Shown here: piece after piece, positions 10,326-19,501 of the stretch
Layout of the letters: every line of letters starts with the position of its first letter
How positions within the stretch are numbered: the first letter of the stretch is position 1
NCBI RefSeq assembly: GCF_900142205.1
Contig: NZ_FRAA01000001.1
Coordinates: 402,803-466,802 of the forward strand
Length of the DNA stretch: 64,000 nt
Direction of reading: 5' to 3'
DNA from: Reichenbachiella agariperforans
GTDB taxonomy: Bacteria; Bacteroidota; Bacteroidia; Cytophagales; Cyclobacteriaceae
Program-made: the position numbers and the translations under genes
The notes under the pieces: generated by a model
Told to the model about the DNA's origin: nothing
The model's database searches: none
Seen by the model: the letters and a program-made list of their open reading frames with translations, nothing else

Positions 10326-11717
10326 ATGCCATTAAAATCATCGCATTTAGTGCTGTTTTTAATCCTCCTGTCTACCCAATTATTTGCAAACCCGCATACG
10401 ATACAGTACCTCAAGAAGGACGCTTCTCTGCATGAGATCAAACAACTACATGAAGACCAGTGGATAGATTATACAGAGCCTGTCTATGAAGGAACTGCCA
10501 ATGGCATTTACTGGTTTAGGATAGAAATTCCCGCATCAACGGAATCTCATATAGTCACCATTCCCGAATCTCATATCACTAGAGCATCACTCTATCAGGG
10601 GAAAGACGAGATTCTGCCCTTAGCTGACACACGCTATAGGAGCTTCTCGATCGCCCCTTCTCCTAGCGCAACCACTTACTACCTGAGGGTCAACTGTCGA
10701 TTGGAAGCCAGAATCCCGCTACAAATAGAGCCATCAATGCGCTATCATAGATCCGAACAATATGAATTCCTAAGCATGGGGGTCTATTACGGAGTGGTCA
10801 TTTGTGTGGTCTTTATCAATCTCATCTCCTTCATTATCTTCGGAAACAAGGGGTATATTCAATACCTATTCATGCCCATCGGTATGTCCATCAATTCTGT
10901 GTACAAAGACGGCATTTTTGCGCTTCTGTTTGGTTCTATTGGTCTCAATGAATACATTGAACCCACCCTCAACAGTATTTTGGCGATCACTTGTGTCTTT
11001 TGTATTGAGAGCTACCTCAGTATCAACCGACACTATCCCCGATTGTATCGAATCGGCATTGCTTTTGTCGTCCTGTCACAGTTGCTCAATATTGGCGTAC
11101 TCCTGACACATGGGGCTTTCTCCCTCTATGTCTCCACCGACTTGGCTATTCTGTTGGCATTAGACACATTCTGGCTATCAGGCTTTTTGCTTTGGAGGAA
11201 AACGAAAACCATAGAGTCTGGCTGGTTTTCCGTGGCGTATGGCATACCGCTCTTTGTAGCGCATGGATACTATCTGAGTCCCTACTTCGGCTTAGACTTT
11301 ATGAATATATCATTTATGTGGTACAAGGTCGGGTCTGTATTCGAAATGGCGATTTTCACCTACGCCATTATGTTTCAATCCAAAAAGATAGCCTTGAAAA
11401 ACCAAGAGATGAGACAAACGATCGTGGACTATACCAATCAGCTCAACAAGCTACATGACAAGCCCAATGAGAAGGAAGCGCAAACCTTAGAACTCATCAA
11501 GCGCTACCGGTTCACGCTCAAAGAGGTAGAAGTTCTCCAGGATATAGCAGACGGGTGCACCAACAAAGAAATCGCGGACAAACACTTCATCAGTCAGAAT
11601 ACAGTCAAGTACCACATCAGGCACATCTTCGAAAAACTGAATGTAAACAACCGCAAAGAAGCTGGAAACAAACTCATGCATCCCGCTGATGAACCCTCAA
11701 CAACGACTCAAATTTAA
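10326..11717 (+). CDS. 7TM-DISM membrane sensor with C-terminal LuxR-type HTH
   Basis: This 463-residue protein has a signal peptide (about residues 1-22). A periplasmic beta domain of the 7TMR-DISM extracellular type spans about 27-140 and contains the typical GIYWFRIEI segment. About seven hydrophobic helices lie between 150 and 350, then a short coiled linker, then a LuxR/FixJ DNA-binding helix-turn-helix (FTLKEVEVLQDIADGCTNKEIADKHF, split here by no gap) at about 395-455. It would therefore be a one-piece membrane-bound transcription regulator that senses a periplasmic ligand, perhaps a carbohydrate. Related Bacteroidota proteins have the same layout, but targets are unknown. The nearest downstream gene is the large cadherin/NHL protein, a possible target. 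A hairpin with a T-run follows the stop. Confidence 0.85.
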   Translation: MPLKSSHLVLFLILLSTQLFANPHTIQYLKKDASLHEIKQLHEDQWIDYTEPVYEGTANGIYWFRIEIPASTESHIVTIPESHITRASLYQGKDEILPLADTRYRSFSIAPSPSATTYYLRVNCRLEARIPLQIEPSMRYHRSEQYEFLSMGVYYGVVICVVFINLISFIIFGNKGYIQYLFMPIGMSINSVYKDGIFALLFGSIGLNEYIEPTLNSILAITCVFCIESYLSINRHYPRLYRIGIAFVVLSQLLNIGVLLTHGAFSLYVSTDLAILLALDTFWLSGFLLWRKTKTIESGWFSVAYGIPLFVAHGYYLSPYFGLDFMNISFMWYKVGSVFEMAIFTYAIMFQSKKIALKNQEMRQTIVDYTNQLNKLHDKPNEKEAQTLELIKRYRFTLKEVEVLQDIADGCTNKEIADKHFISQNTVKYHIRHIFEKLNVNNRKEAGNKLMHPADEPSTTTQI

Positions 11718-11746
11718 CCCTCTCATAATAAGACAATTACCCGAAC

Positions 11747-11776
11747 GGGTGGGAAAAACCACCCCCTCCTTTTTTG
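11747..11776 (+). terminator. Probable rho-independent terminator after the 7TM-DISM/LuxR gene
   Basis: A six-base-pair GC stem (GGGTGG / CCACCC) with an A-rich loop is followed by a pyrimidine run ending in seven T. It begins 30 bases after the stop codon. The stem is short, so confidence is moderate. Confidence 0.55.
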
Positions 11777-11833
11777 TCGTTGACCTAGCCATTGCGATAG
11801 CTTGCTGCACAGTTAAACAAACAGCAAATTTCA

Positions 11834-14800
11834 ATGGTCACAATGTACAAACACTCCACCCTGTGTAAAATTAAGTTCTTTGATAACCTACGTCGTTTTC
11901 TCTTGATGCTCGCCATCCTGTCGATGGTCTCAGTATCCTATGCCCAAAACCAATCACCAGTATTCACCTCTACACCTGTTATTGAAACAAATGACAATGT
12001 AGCATATTCATACACTGCCTTTACTTCCGACTCTGACCGTGATAGGGTAACAGTAACTGCGACAACTAAACCCAGCTGGTTAACATTAACCAATATTGAT
12101 GCTGAGGTAACCACCTTGGCAGGCTCAGGTAGTACAGGAAGCGAAGATGGTCACGGCACTAGCGCCAGTTTTAATAACCCTTCTGGAATGGCGATAGATG
12201 CATCAGGGAATATTTACGTCACTGATGCCAATACAATAAGAAAAATAAGCCCCAGCGGTGATGTCACCACACTAGCAGGCTCAGCAGTTGCTGGAGATAC
12301 CGATGGCAATGGTGTAAACGCTACGTTTAATCTTCCAAAGGGGCTAGCCATAGATGCCATAGGTAACATATATGTAGCAGACACTTATAATTTCAAAATC
12401 AGAAAAATAAGCCCTAGTGGAGACGTAACTACATTAGCAGGATCAGGAAATGTGGCGAGTATTGACGGTAGTGGAGTGAGTGCTAGTTTCAATTATCCAG
12501 CTGCATTAGCTGTAGATGCTACAGGCAATGTTTATGTAGCTGATGATGGTGGGCTAAAAATACGTAAGATCACCCCCGGCGGAGAGGTAACGACCTTCGC
12601 AGGCTCTGGAGTCAATGAAAGTGTTGATGGCAATGGACTGAATGCTAGTTTTATAAGCCCCCGTGGATTGACCATAGACGCTGCTGGCAACCTATATGTT
12701 ACAAGTATTTATGGTCATGCGGTGCGTAAGATAACTCCTGATGGAGACGTGACAACACTAGCAGGATCAGGAACTGCAGGCAATACAGATGACAATGGAA
12801 CCAGTGCAAGCTTCAATGAGCCAGTAGGAATTGCTGTAGACGGTTCGGGCAATCTATATGTGGCTGACACCAAAAACCATAAAATACGCAAGATCAGCAC
12901 CGATGGTGATGTAACGACCTTGGCAGGCTCAGGAAACCCGGGCAGTACGGATGAGAATGGAGTTAATGCAAGTTTCAATACCCCAGTTACAGTAGCTGTA
13001 GGTCAGAATGGCCATTTGTATGTGTCTGATTTGATGAATAAGAAAATTAGACAGATTAGTAACAAAACAGTACTTGCAGGAGATGCAACAGATCAAATAG
13101 GAGATCACAATGTAACACTTACTGCTAGTGACGGTAAGGGAGGAACAGCCACACAGTCTTTTGTACTAAAAGTCGCTAAAGGTAGGACTATCGGTACGGG
13201 CAATATTCTGTACGTCAACAAAAATGCAAGTGGTGGTGATGAAAGAGGCAGTTCGTGGATCAATGCCGTTCCTGAATTGGCCGATGCTCTCGTATGGGCC
13301 AAAGACAACTACGATGATGCTTGGGCTACTACCCCATTGAAAATATATGTAGCCACAGGGACTTACAAGCCCCTGTATAGCCCTGAGGATGGAGACAACT
13401 TCGGTACCGACCAAGGGCGTAACAATAGCTTCTCTATGGTCAAAAATGTCCAGTTGTATGGCGGTTTTGATCCAGCAAACGGAATTGAAGACTTAACTGA
13501 CACACGTATCCTCCCCTCCTCTGACGAAGCAGTAGGGACGATATTGAGTGGTGATATTGGGACTGCAGATGATGCTACCGACAACACCTACAACGTACTC
13601 GTGAGTGCCGGAGATGTAGGTACCGCTAGCCTAGATGGGTTTAGCATCACGGATGGATATGCCAATGATTACTCTGACATTTATGTCAATGGTAAGCAGA
13701 TATTCAAATGCTCTGGTGCAGGAGTCTACAACTCGGTCTCTTCACCCACTTATAAACATGTAACACTACACAACAACAGCTGTACAGAATCTGGTGGAGG
13801 GATGTTTAGTTACATGTCTTCACCAGCTCTTCAATTGGTTATTCTAAAAAACAACCAAGCCAAAGATGGCGGGGGAATAACAAACCAAGAGAGTTCTTCT
13901 CCTACGCTTTTGAATGTCTCCATTCAAAGCAACAATGCGAGTGAAAATGGTAGCGGAATGTACAATGTAGATGAATCTGAACCTACGCTTACCAATGTTT
14001 CTATTGTAGGCAATGAGGCTTCTGTTAGCAGTGAGGAAGTACCCAGTTGTGTATCTCAAAACTCCTCTCTAACGCTAAACAACTGCATCATTTGGGATGT
14101 GGTCACTGGAGATTACACAGCTCAGAACAGCCTAATCAAAGGAACTAGCGATACCTCTAATGGTAACCTAGATGCTACTGACTTGACTGATACGGACATC
14201 TTTACTGATCCTGCCAACGGGGACTATAGTCTTAAAAGCACCAGTATAGCCGTAAACTCAGGAAGCAATACCTTATACACCGACGCTGGTGGGGACTTAG
14301 CCAATGATGTGGACATAGCAGGAAACGCACGTCTCTATGATGGCATACCTAGTACAGATATCATTGATATGGGAGCTTATGAATACCTCGACAACATCGA
14401 CCCTGTCTTCACCTCTACAACTACAGCCAGTTTCATAGAGAACGAAACAGGTACAGCCTACACCGTGACTGCTACTGATGCAAACACGATTACCTATAGT
14501 CTCGGTTCTGGCAATGACGAAGCACTATTCGATATAGTAGGTAGCACGGGAGTTGTAACCTTCAAGGCTGCTCCTGACTTTGAGAGCCCTGCGGATGCAG
14601 ATGAGGACAATGCTTATCTCATCAACGTGATTGCGAGTGATGGAGTGAATGCCGCAAACCAAAACGTAACCATCACTGTCACTGATGTGGATGATACCGA
14701 TCCTGTATTCACTTCAGCTACTGCTGTCAACTTTGCAGAGAATGAAACAGGTACAGCCTACACCGTGACTGCCACTGATGCAAACACCGTTACCTATAGC

Positions 14801-16783
14801 CTCGGTTCTAGCAATGACGAAGCACTCTTCGATATAGTAGGTAGCACGGGAGTTGTAACCTTCAAGGCTGCTCCTGACTTTGAGAACCCTGCGGATGCGG
14901 ATGAGGACAATGCTTATCTCATCAACGTGATTGCGAGTGATGGAGTGAATACCGCAAACCAGAACGTGACCATCACTGTCACTGATGTGGATGATACCGA
15001 TCCTGTATTCAGTTCAACTACTGCTGTCAACTTTGCAGAGAATGAAACAGGTACAGCTTACACCGTGACTGCCACTGATGCAAACACGATTACCTATAGC
15101 CTCGGTTCTGGCAATGACGAATCCATATTTAATATAATTTCAACTTCAGGGGTAGTCACTTTCAAGACTGCTCCTGACTTTGAGAACCCTGCGGATACGG
15201 ATGAGGATAATGACTATGTCATCAATGTAATTGCTAGTGATGGAGTGAATATCGTAAACCAGAACGTGACCATCACTGTCACTGATGTGGATGATACCGA
15301 TCCTGTATTCACCTCTGCAACTACAGCCAGTTTCATAGAGAACGAAACAGGTACAGCCTACACCGTGACTGCCACTGATGCGAACACGATTACCTATAGC
15401 CTCGGTTCTGGCAATGACGAAGCATTATTCGACATAGTAGGTAGCACGGGAGTTGTAACCTTCAAGGCTGCTCCTGACTTTGAGAGCCCTGCGGATACAG
15501 ATGAGGACAATGCTTATCTCATCAATGTAATTGCGAGTGATGGTACGAACACAGCAAACCAAAACGTGACCATCACTGTCACTGATGTGGATGATACCAA
15601 TCCTGTATTCACCTCTGCAACTACAGCCAGTTTCATAGAGAACGAAACAGGTACAGCTTACACCGTGACTGCTACTGATGCAAACACAGTTACCTATAGC
15701 CTTGGTTCTGGCAATGACGAAGCACTCTTCGATATAGTAGGTAGCACGGGAGTTGTAACCTTCAAGGCTGCTCCTGACTTTGAGAGCCCTGCGGATACAG
15801 ATGAGGACAATGCTTATCTCATCAATGTGATTGCAAGTGATGGAGTGAATACCGCAAACCAAAACGTGACCATCACTGTCACTGATGTGGATGATACCGA
15901 TCCTGTATTCACCTCTGCAACTACAGCCAGTTTCATAGAGAATGAAACAGGTACAGCCTACACCGTGACTGTCACTGATGCAAACACGATTACCTATAGC
16001 CTCGGTTCTGGCAATGACGAAGCACTATTCGATATAGTAGGTAGCACGGGAGTTGTAACCTTCAAGGCTGCTCCTGACTTTGAGAGCCCTGCGGATACGG
16101 ATGAAAACAATGATTATGTAATCAATGTGATTGCAAGTGATGGAGTGAATACCTCAAACCAAAACGTGACCATCACTGTCACTGATGTGGATGATACCTA
16201 CCCTGTCTTCACTTCGGCTACTGCTGTCAACTTTGCAGAGAATGAAACAGGTACAGCCTACACCGTGACTGTCACTGATGCAAACACGGTTACCTTTAGC
16301 CTCGGTTCTGGCAATGACGAAGCACTATTCGATATAGTGGGTAGCACGGGAGTTGTAACCTTCAAGGCTGCTCCTGACTTTGAGAGCCCTGCAGATACGG
16401 ATGAGGACAATGACTATGTCATCAACGTGATTGCGAGTGATGGAGTGAATACCGTAAACCAAAACGTGACCATCACTGTCACTGATGTGGATGAAGTAGA
16501 TGAGGTGATTACAAGTACTCCTAGCAACGAACTACAGCTAACGGAGATCATGCTGTATCCTAACCCTACCAGTCATCAGTTAAACATTGATTTGTCTAAC
16601 TATAGTGGCAGTGAGCTATCTGTACGCATCACAAACGTATCTGGCGCACAATATTTCCTTCAAGAAAACATCAGCGCACAGGGCTTGGTGGTCAATGTAG
16701 AAGACTATGCGTCGGGCATCTACTTAGTGATGCTAACAACCAATAACAGTATAGTAACGAAGCGAGTGATTGTGAATCCATAA
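11834..16783 (+). CDS. Giant secreted protein: Ig-like domain split by an NHL propeller, beta-helix region, seven cadherin repeats, type A T9SS signal
   Basis: This protein has 1649 residues, with a signal peptide ending near SVSYAQ (residue 38). An Ig-like domain starts at about residue 42 but is interrupted at about 90-411 by six NHL units (each with VTTLAGSG, then SASFN.P, GNIYVAD and IRKI), enough for a six-blade propeller. The Ig-like domain then finishes (GDHNVTLTASDGKGGTATQ). A parallel beta-helix-like segment of the choice-of-anchor type covers about 455-850 (GSSWINAVPELADAL onward). Seven cadherin-like units of exactly 100 residues follow, with ENETGTAYTVTATDANT and ADTDEDN/DVDD calcium-type motifs. 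The last 80 residues (LYPNPTSHQLNIDLS onward) are a Por secretion tail, a type A T9SS signal. I infer a surface or matrix adhesin; the ligand is unknown. An alternative ATG lies at 11843. Confidence 0.9.
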   Translation: MVTMYKHSTLCKIKFFDNLRRFLLMLAILSMVSVSYAQNQSPVFTSTPVIETNDNVAYSYTAFTSDSDRDRVTVTATTKPSWLTLTNIDAEVTTLAGSGSTGSEDGHGTSASFNNPSGMAIDASGNIYVTDANTIRKISPSGDVTTLAGSAVAGDTDGNGVNATFNLPKGLAIDAIGNIYVADTYNFKIRKISPSGDVTTLAGSGNVASIDGSGVSASFNYPAALAVDATGNVYVADDGGLKIRKITPGGEVTTFAGSGVNESVDGNGLNASFISPRGLTIDAAGNLYVTSIYGHAVRKITPDGDVTTLAGSGTAGNTDDNGTSASFNEPVGIAVDGSGNLYVADTKNHKIRKISTDGDVTTLAGSGNPGSTDENGVNASFNTPVTVAVGQNGHLYVSDLMNKKIRQISNKTVLAGDATDQIGDHNVTLTASDGKGGTATQSFVLKVAKGRTIGTGNILYVNKNASGGDERGSSWINAVPELADALVWAKDNYDDAWATTPLKIYVATGTYKPLYSPEDGDNFGTDQGRNNSFSMVKNVQLYGGFDPANGIEDLTDTRILPSSDEAVGTILSGDIGTADDATDNTYNVLVSAGDVGTASLDGFSITDGYANDYSDIYVNGKQIFKCSGAGVYNSVSSPTYKHVTLHNNSCTESGGGMFSYMSSPALQLVILKNNQAKDGGGITNQESSSPTLLNVSIQSNNASENGSGMYNVDESEPTLTNVSIVGNEASVSSEEVPSCVSQNSSLTLNNCIIWDVVTGDYTAQNSLIKGTSDTSNGNLDATDLTDTDIFTDPANGDYSLKSTSIAVNSGSNTLYTDAGGDLANDVDIAGNARLYDGIPSTDIIDMGAYEYLDNIDPVFTSTTTASFIENETGTAYTVTATDANTITYSLGSGNDEALFDIVGSTGVVTFKAAPDFESPADADEDNAYLINVIASDGVNAANQNVTITVTDVDDTDPVFTSATAVNFAENETGTAYTVTATDANTVTYSLGSSNDEALFDIVGSTGVVTFKAAPDFENPADADEDNAYLINVIASDGVNTANQNVTITVTDVDDTDPVFSSTTAVNFAENETGTAYTVTATDANTITYSLGSGNDESIFNIISTSGVVTFKTAPDFENPADTDEDNDYVINVIASDGVNIVNQNVTITVTDVDDTDPVFTSATTASFIENETGTAYTVTATDANTITYSLGSGNDEALFDIVGSTGVVTFKAAPDFESPADTDEDNAYLINVIASDGTNTANQNVTITVTDVDDTNPVFTSATTASFIENETGTAYTVTATDANTVTYSLGSGNDEALFDIVGSTGVVTFKAAPDFESPADTDEDNAYLINVIASDGVNTANQNVTITVTDVDDTDPVFTSATTASFIENETGTAYTVTVTDANTITYSLGSGNDEALFDIVGSTGVVTFKAAPDFESPADTDENNDYVINVIASDGVNTSNQNVTITVTDVDDTYPVFTSATAVNFAENETGTAYTVTVTDANTVTFSLGSGNDEALFDIVGSTGVVTFKAAPDFESPADTDEDNDYVINVIASDGVNTVNQNVTITVTDVDEVDEVITSTPSNELQLTEIMLYPNPTSHQLNIDLSNYSGSELSVRITNVSGAQYFLQENISAQGLVVNVEDYASGIYLVMLTTNNSIVTKRVIVNP
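14401..16497 (+). repeat. Seven in-frame 300-bp tandem repeats encoding cadherin-like domains
   Basis: Units begin at 14401, 14701, 15001, 15301, 15601, 15901 and 16201, with no length variation between starts. Long stretches are identical at the DNA level, including synonymous positions, which suggests recent amplification or gene conversion. Two head variants (SFIENETG and NFAENETG) and two tail variants (NAYLINV and NDYVINV) occur in shuffled combinations. Unit 3 is the most diverged, with its own central segment (SIFNIISTSGVVTF). Confidence 0.95.
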
Positions 16784-16810
16784 TCATCTCCCCTCCTTCA
16801 TTAACTAGAA

Positions 16811-16857
16811 CAAACTAAAAAGGGAGTCCACATTATGTGGACTCCCTTTTTAGTTTG
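16811..16857. terminator. Perfect 22-bp hairpin, bidirectional rho-independent terminator
   Basis: The arms 16811-16832 and 16836-16857 are exact reverse complements around a TTA loop. The stem core is GGGAGTCCACA and the outer part is A-rich on the left and T-rich on the right, so U-runs form on either strand. It lies 27 bases after the stop of the cadherin/NHL gene. Confidence 0.9.
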
Positions 16858-17360
16858 TTTCCTCTCTCCCATGTCCTTGCCTGACATGAGAATCCACTAG
16901 TGGCAAATGATAAACCCATCATCCTGCTAAACGTGAAAGATACCTCAATCTTACATCTGGATACGACAGTAGTGGTAGTGATAATCGTGGCATGACTAAA
17001 CCCTTGGAGAGATTTTTGTATCATGGTTTCTATGCAATAGTCCTGTCAAGAGACTATCTATATGTTTGTATTTCAGTCACTTTTGATTATATTTCATCAA
17101 GCATTACTTGAAAGACCAACCTCCATGCCTAAACCAACCCGCTTAGATGGCACGATCTATTGTATTCGATTCTTTTGTAATACAACATACCCCCCAAACA
17201 TCTCAGGTCAAAAGATGCCTAGTATCACAACTACTACCATCGGTGATTATACCCTGAGTTATCCTATACATCATCCCCCTTAGCTAGACTGTATGTAAGA
17301 ACCCTTTTTAAACCCAGCAGCTTGAGAAATGGTTTCTTTTACAATATAAACAATACAACA
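16858..17360. other. Intergenic stretch without a convincing gene
   Basis: About 500 bases lie between the terminator hairpin and the HU-like gene. A 73-codon frame at 17062-17283 has no family signature and a proline- and threonine-rich tail, so I do not call it. The 3' part (17320-17360) is A/T-rich and probably holds the promoter of the next gene. I saw no RNA gene. Confidence 0.5.
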
Positions 17361-17453
17361 ATGGCTATAAATTATTCGCTATACGCTAACCACCTCACCA
17401 ATTCAGAAGACTCTATATGGCGGTGGTTCAAAACCAAAAGACAAAAACACTAG
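17361..17453 (+). other. Out-of-frame N-terminal segment of the HU-like/DUF4469 gene (apparent 1-base deletion near 17412)
   Basis: The ATG at 17361 encodes MAINYSLYANHLTNSED, which from memory of the family is the usual start of HU-like/DUF4469 proteins, where it is followed by a residue or two and then YMAVVQNQ. Here the frame runs into SIWRWFKTKRQKH and a stop. The expected YMAVVQNQ continues in another frame from 17414. One extra base at about 17412 would join the two parts. It is either a real frameshift or a sequencing error. Confidence 0.75.
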
Positions 17454-18055
17454 ATGAACTCATAGATCGTATGATCGGTAGAGGGAGTACCGTTACCAAA
17501 GCAGAAGCCCTCGCCGTATTAGAGGAATATCAGGCATCTGTACAGGAGGCATTAGAAGAGGGCTATAGTATATCCACTCCACTTTTGAGAATATCACCGT
17601 CGATTCAAGGTGTATTTACTGATCCTCAAGACAACTTTGATAGGAGTCGACATATCTTAAGGCTCAATGTCACCTCTGGTAGTAGAATCTCCCAAATATC
17701 TAATGTACTAAAAGTAGAGAAGGTAACAGCCAAAGCGCCTCAACCTACACCTGTTGACTTTACAGATGTCGTAACGACTTCTAACGAAACCCTAAGCCCA
17801 GGCGGAGTAGGTGTACTCACAGGTAGTCGACTCAAAGTCAATCAAGAGGACACTCAGCAGGGTATATTCATCATAGGAGCAGATGGCACAGAGACTCGTG
17901 TGACGACTTATATCCGAAACATGCCCAGCAATCTGATTTTTATGATACCTGACACACTGACGGCAGGTATCTATCAAATAGATATTCGTACGATATTCCA
18001 AAAGAGCAAAACCATACGGAGTGGTACACTCTCTACTGACTTAACAGTACAGTAA
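17417..18055 (+). CDS. HU/IHF-like DNA-binding domain protein with DUF4469 Ig-like domain (N-terminus frameshifted)
   Basis: This 212-residue frame begins inside the family's N-terminal domain. Residues 1-115 match the Bacteroidota HU-like DNA-binding group (LIDRMIGRGSTVTKAEALAVLEEY; SIQGVFTDPQDNFDRSRH). Residues about 120-212 form the DUF4469 beta-sandwich (LSPGGVGVLTGSRLKV onward). Such proteins are common in multiple copies in Bacteroidota, and their role is not established. The ATG at 17417 corresponds to the internal Met of the family's YMAVV motif, so a natural start at 17361 with a lost base is more likely than a true start here. If translated from 17417, only about 18 residues would be missing. 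A repeat tract and a strong terminator follow. Confidence 0.8.
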   Translation: MAVVQNQKTKTLDELIDRMIGRGSTVTKAEALAVLEEYQASVQEALEEGYSISTPLLRISPSIQGVFTDPQDNFDRSRHILRLNVTSGSRISQISNVLKVEKVTAKAPQPTPVDFTDVVTTSNETLSPGGVGVLTGSRLKVNQEDTQQGIFIIGADGTETRVTTYIRNMPSNLIFMIPDTLTAGIYQIDIRTIFQKSKTIRSGTLSTDLTVQ

Positions 18056-18111
18056 AGCTTGGTTATCATTCGGATTAAAGTAACTGACAATGATACACTA
18101 CAGACTTTTGC

Positions 18112-18203
18112 CTTAGAAGGCACTGAACATTAGTCTTAGAAGGCTTAGAACTATAGCCTACTAAGGAGTGATCGTGTAGTCTTAGAAGGATAAACTCTAG
18201 ATG
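18112..18203 (+). repeat. Short direct repeat with 23-bp period
   Basis: The core CTTAGAAGG occurs exactly at 18112, 18135 and 18181, and a degenerate copy (CTACTAAGG) sits in register at 18158. Starts are therefore spaced 23, 23 and 23. Sequence between cores is poorly conserved apart from a TAG(T/C) end. The tract lies between the stop of the HU-like gene and its terminator, so it would be transcribed as 3' UTR. Confidence 0.7.
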
Positions 18204-18230
18204 CATCATTGACCAGTCCATTATACTACA

Positions 18231-18266
18231 CAGCCCCTATGAAAGTACTTTCATAGGGGCTGTTTT
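18231..18266 (+). terminator. Rho-independent terminator (32-bp perfect palindrome plus T-run)
   Basis: Positions 18231-18262 read the same on both strands: a 14-bp stem (CAGCCCCTATGAAA) around a GTAC loop, followed by TTTTATTA on the plus strand. It would end transcripts of the HU-like gene. The T-run is better on the plus strand than on the minus strand, where the oxidoreductase gene ends at 18345. Confidence 0.9.
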
Positions 18267-18344
18267 ATTATATTCCTTTCTAAGACTATGCAGATGGTAT
18301 GATACCCATCTAAAATCTACCTACTAACAATCAAGTGTCTAACC

Positions 18345-19340
18345 TTAATTGTCCTGTAGCTGTTTTAGGATTTCATAAGACCTAAGCCTTGCCTGATGGT
18401 CATAGATATGAGAGACCACCATCAGTTCATCTATGGCTGTATCTGTTACGAACTGAGAGATAGAAGCCTCTACTTCATCTGGACTACCTATGAATGAATA
18501 GGTCAAGAACTGCTGCAATGCCTGATCAAACTCTGGAGGTAGTACAAAGTCTTTGTCTGGTGGCTGCAGTGGACTTCTGTTTTGGGTCAGTATACCCATG
18601 AATATCTTTCGCATCGATGTAGCTAATAGATGCGCTTCTTCGCTCGTATCTGCTGCTGTGACATTGACACAGGCGATGGCATAGGGTTCTTTGCAAACTG
18701 ATGAGGGCTTAAAGGTACTGCGGTATATATCCAGTGCCTGATGCAGTTGTACTGGTGAGAAGTGACTAGCAAAGGCATACGGCAAGCCCAGTGAAGCAGC
18801 AATGTGCGCACTAGACGTACTAGACCCCAGTATCCACATCGGTATATCTAGCCCCTCTCCTGGTATGGCGCGTACACGGCCATGTTCGTTATCGGCAGAA
18901 AAATAGTTCTGTAACTCACGCACTGACGTAGGGAACTTGTAGGCTGCCTGATCGTCTCGCTGTAGTGCTGCAGCAGTATGCTGATCCGTGCCAGGGGCAC
19001 GCCCCAGCCCTAAGTCTATCCGTCCTGGATAGAGAGATGCCAAAGTCCCAAACTGCTCTGCCACCATCAGTGGCGAATGGTTGGGGAGCATGATCCCCCC
19101 AGAACCCACACGTATCGTAGAGGTCGCTCCAGCTACATCACCGATCAGCACCGAAGTAGCTGAGCTGGCTATACTGGGCATGTTGTGATGCTCGGCCAGC
19201 CAGTAGCGCTGATAGCCCAGTCGCTCAACATGCTGTGCCAGATCACGGCTATTCCGAAAAGAATCCGAAGGAGTGTATCCTTCACATATTACTGCCAGAT
19301 CCAAAACGGATAAGGGTATTTGCTTAAAATCTTTGTTCAT
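18345..19340 (-). CDS. LLM-class (luciferase-like) flavin-dependent oxidoreductase
   Basis: This 331-residue protein has the fold signature of bacterial luciferase-like monooxygenases of the group 1 (YhbW-like) type. It starts [11 protein letters not shown], has [22 protein letters not shown] at about 42-63 and [15 protein letters not shown] near 77, then [20 protein letters not shown] at about 103. These parts form the FMN-binding TIM barrel. It is expected to be cytosolic and to use reduced flavin; the substrate cannot be told. No partner reductase lies next to it. The gene appears monocistronic, with a 160-base spacer before the methyltransferase gene on the same strand. Confidence 0.9.
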   Translation of the reverse strand: MNKDFKQIPLSVLDLAVICEGYTPSDSFRNSRDLAQHVERLGYQRYWLAEHHNMPSIASSATSVLIGDVAGATSTIRVGSGGIMLPNHSPLMVAEQFGTLASLYPGRIDLGLGRAPGTDQHTAAALQRDDQAAYKFPTSVRELQNYFSADNEHGRVRAIPGEGLDIPMWILGSSTSSAHIAASLGLPYAFASHFSPVQLHQALDIYRSTFKPSSVCKEPYAIACVNVTAADTSEEAHLLATSMRKIFMGILTQNRSPLQPPDKDFVLPPEFDQALQQFLTYSFIGSPDEVEASISQFVTDTAIDELMVVSHIYDHQARLRSYEILKQLQDN

Positions 19341-19501
19341 TTACTCGAATGGCTTACTACACTTATATTCATCCTAACGGGTGTCAAGGCGACTCCTAAT
19401 CTATTCCTCAATTAGAAACTCGGATGATCCAAAAAGGTTATGTAAAATTGAGTCCGAAGCAGTGATTTCGTATGCTATAGATGCTTACATAAAAGCAAAG
19501 C

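Noticed and set aside
15425-15862. 145-codon open frame antisense to the cadherin repeats
   Set aside because: It simply mirrors the 300-bp repeats and repeats itself; the plus-strand frame is clearly the real one.
17062-17283. 73-codon open frame on the plus strand
   Set aside because: Odd composition, no family features and no clear start region, in a spacer between two genes. It is more likely chance.
18112-18203. Possible CRISPR-like array
   Set aside because: The period is only 23 bp, the core is 9 bp and no cas genes are present.
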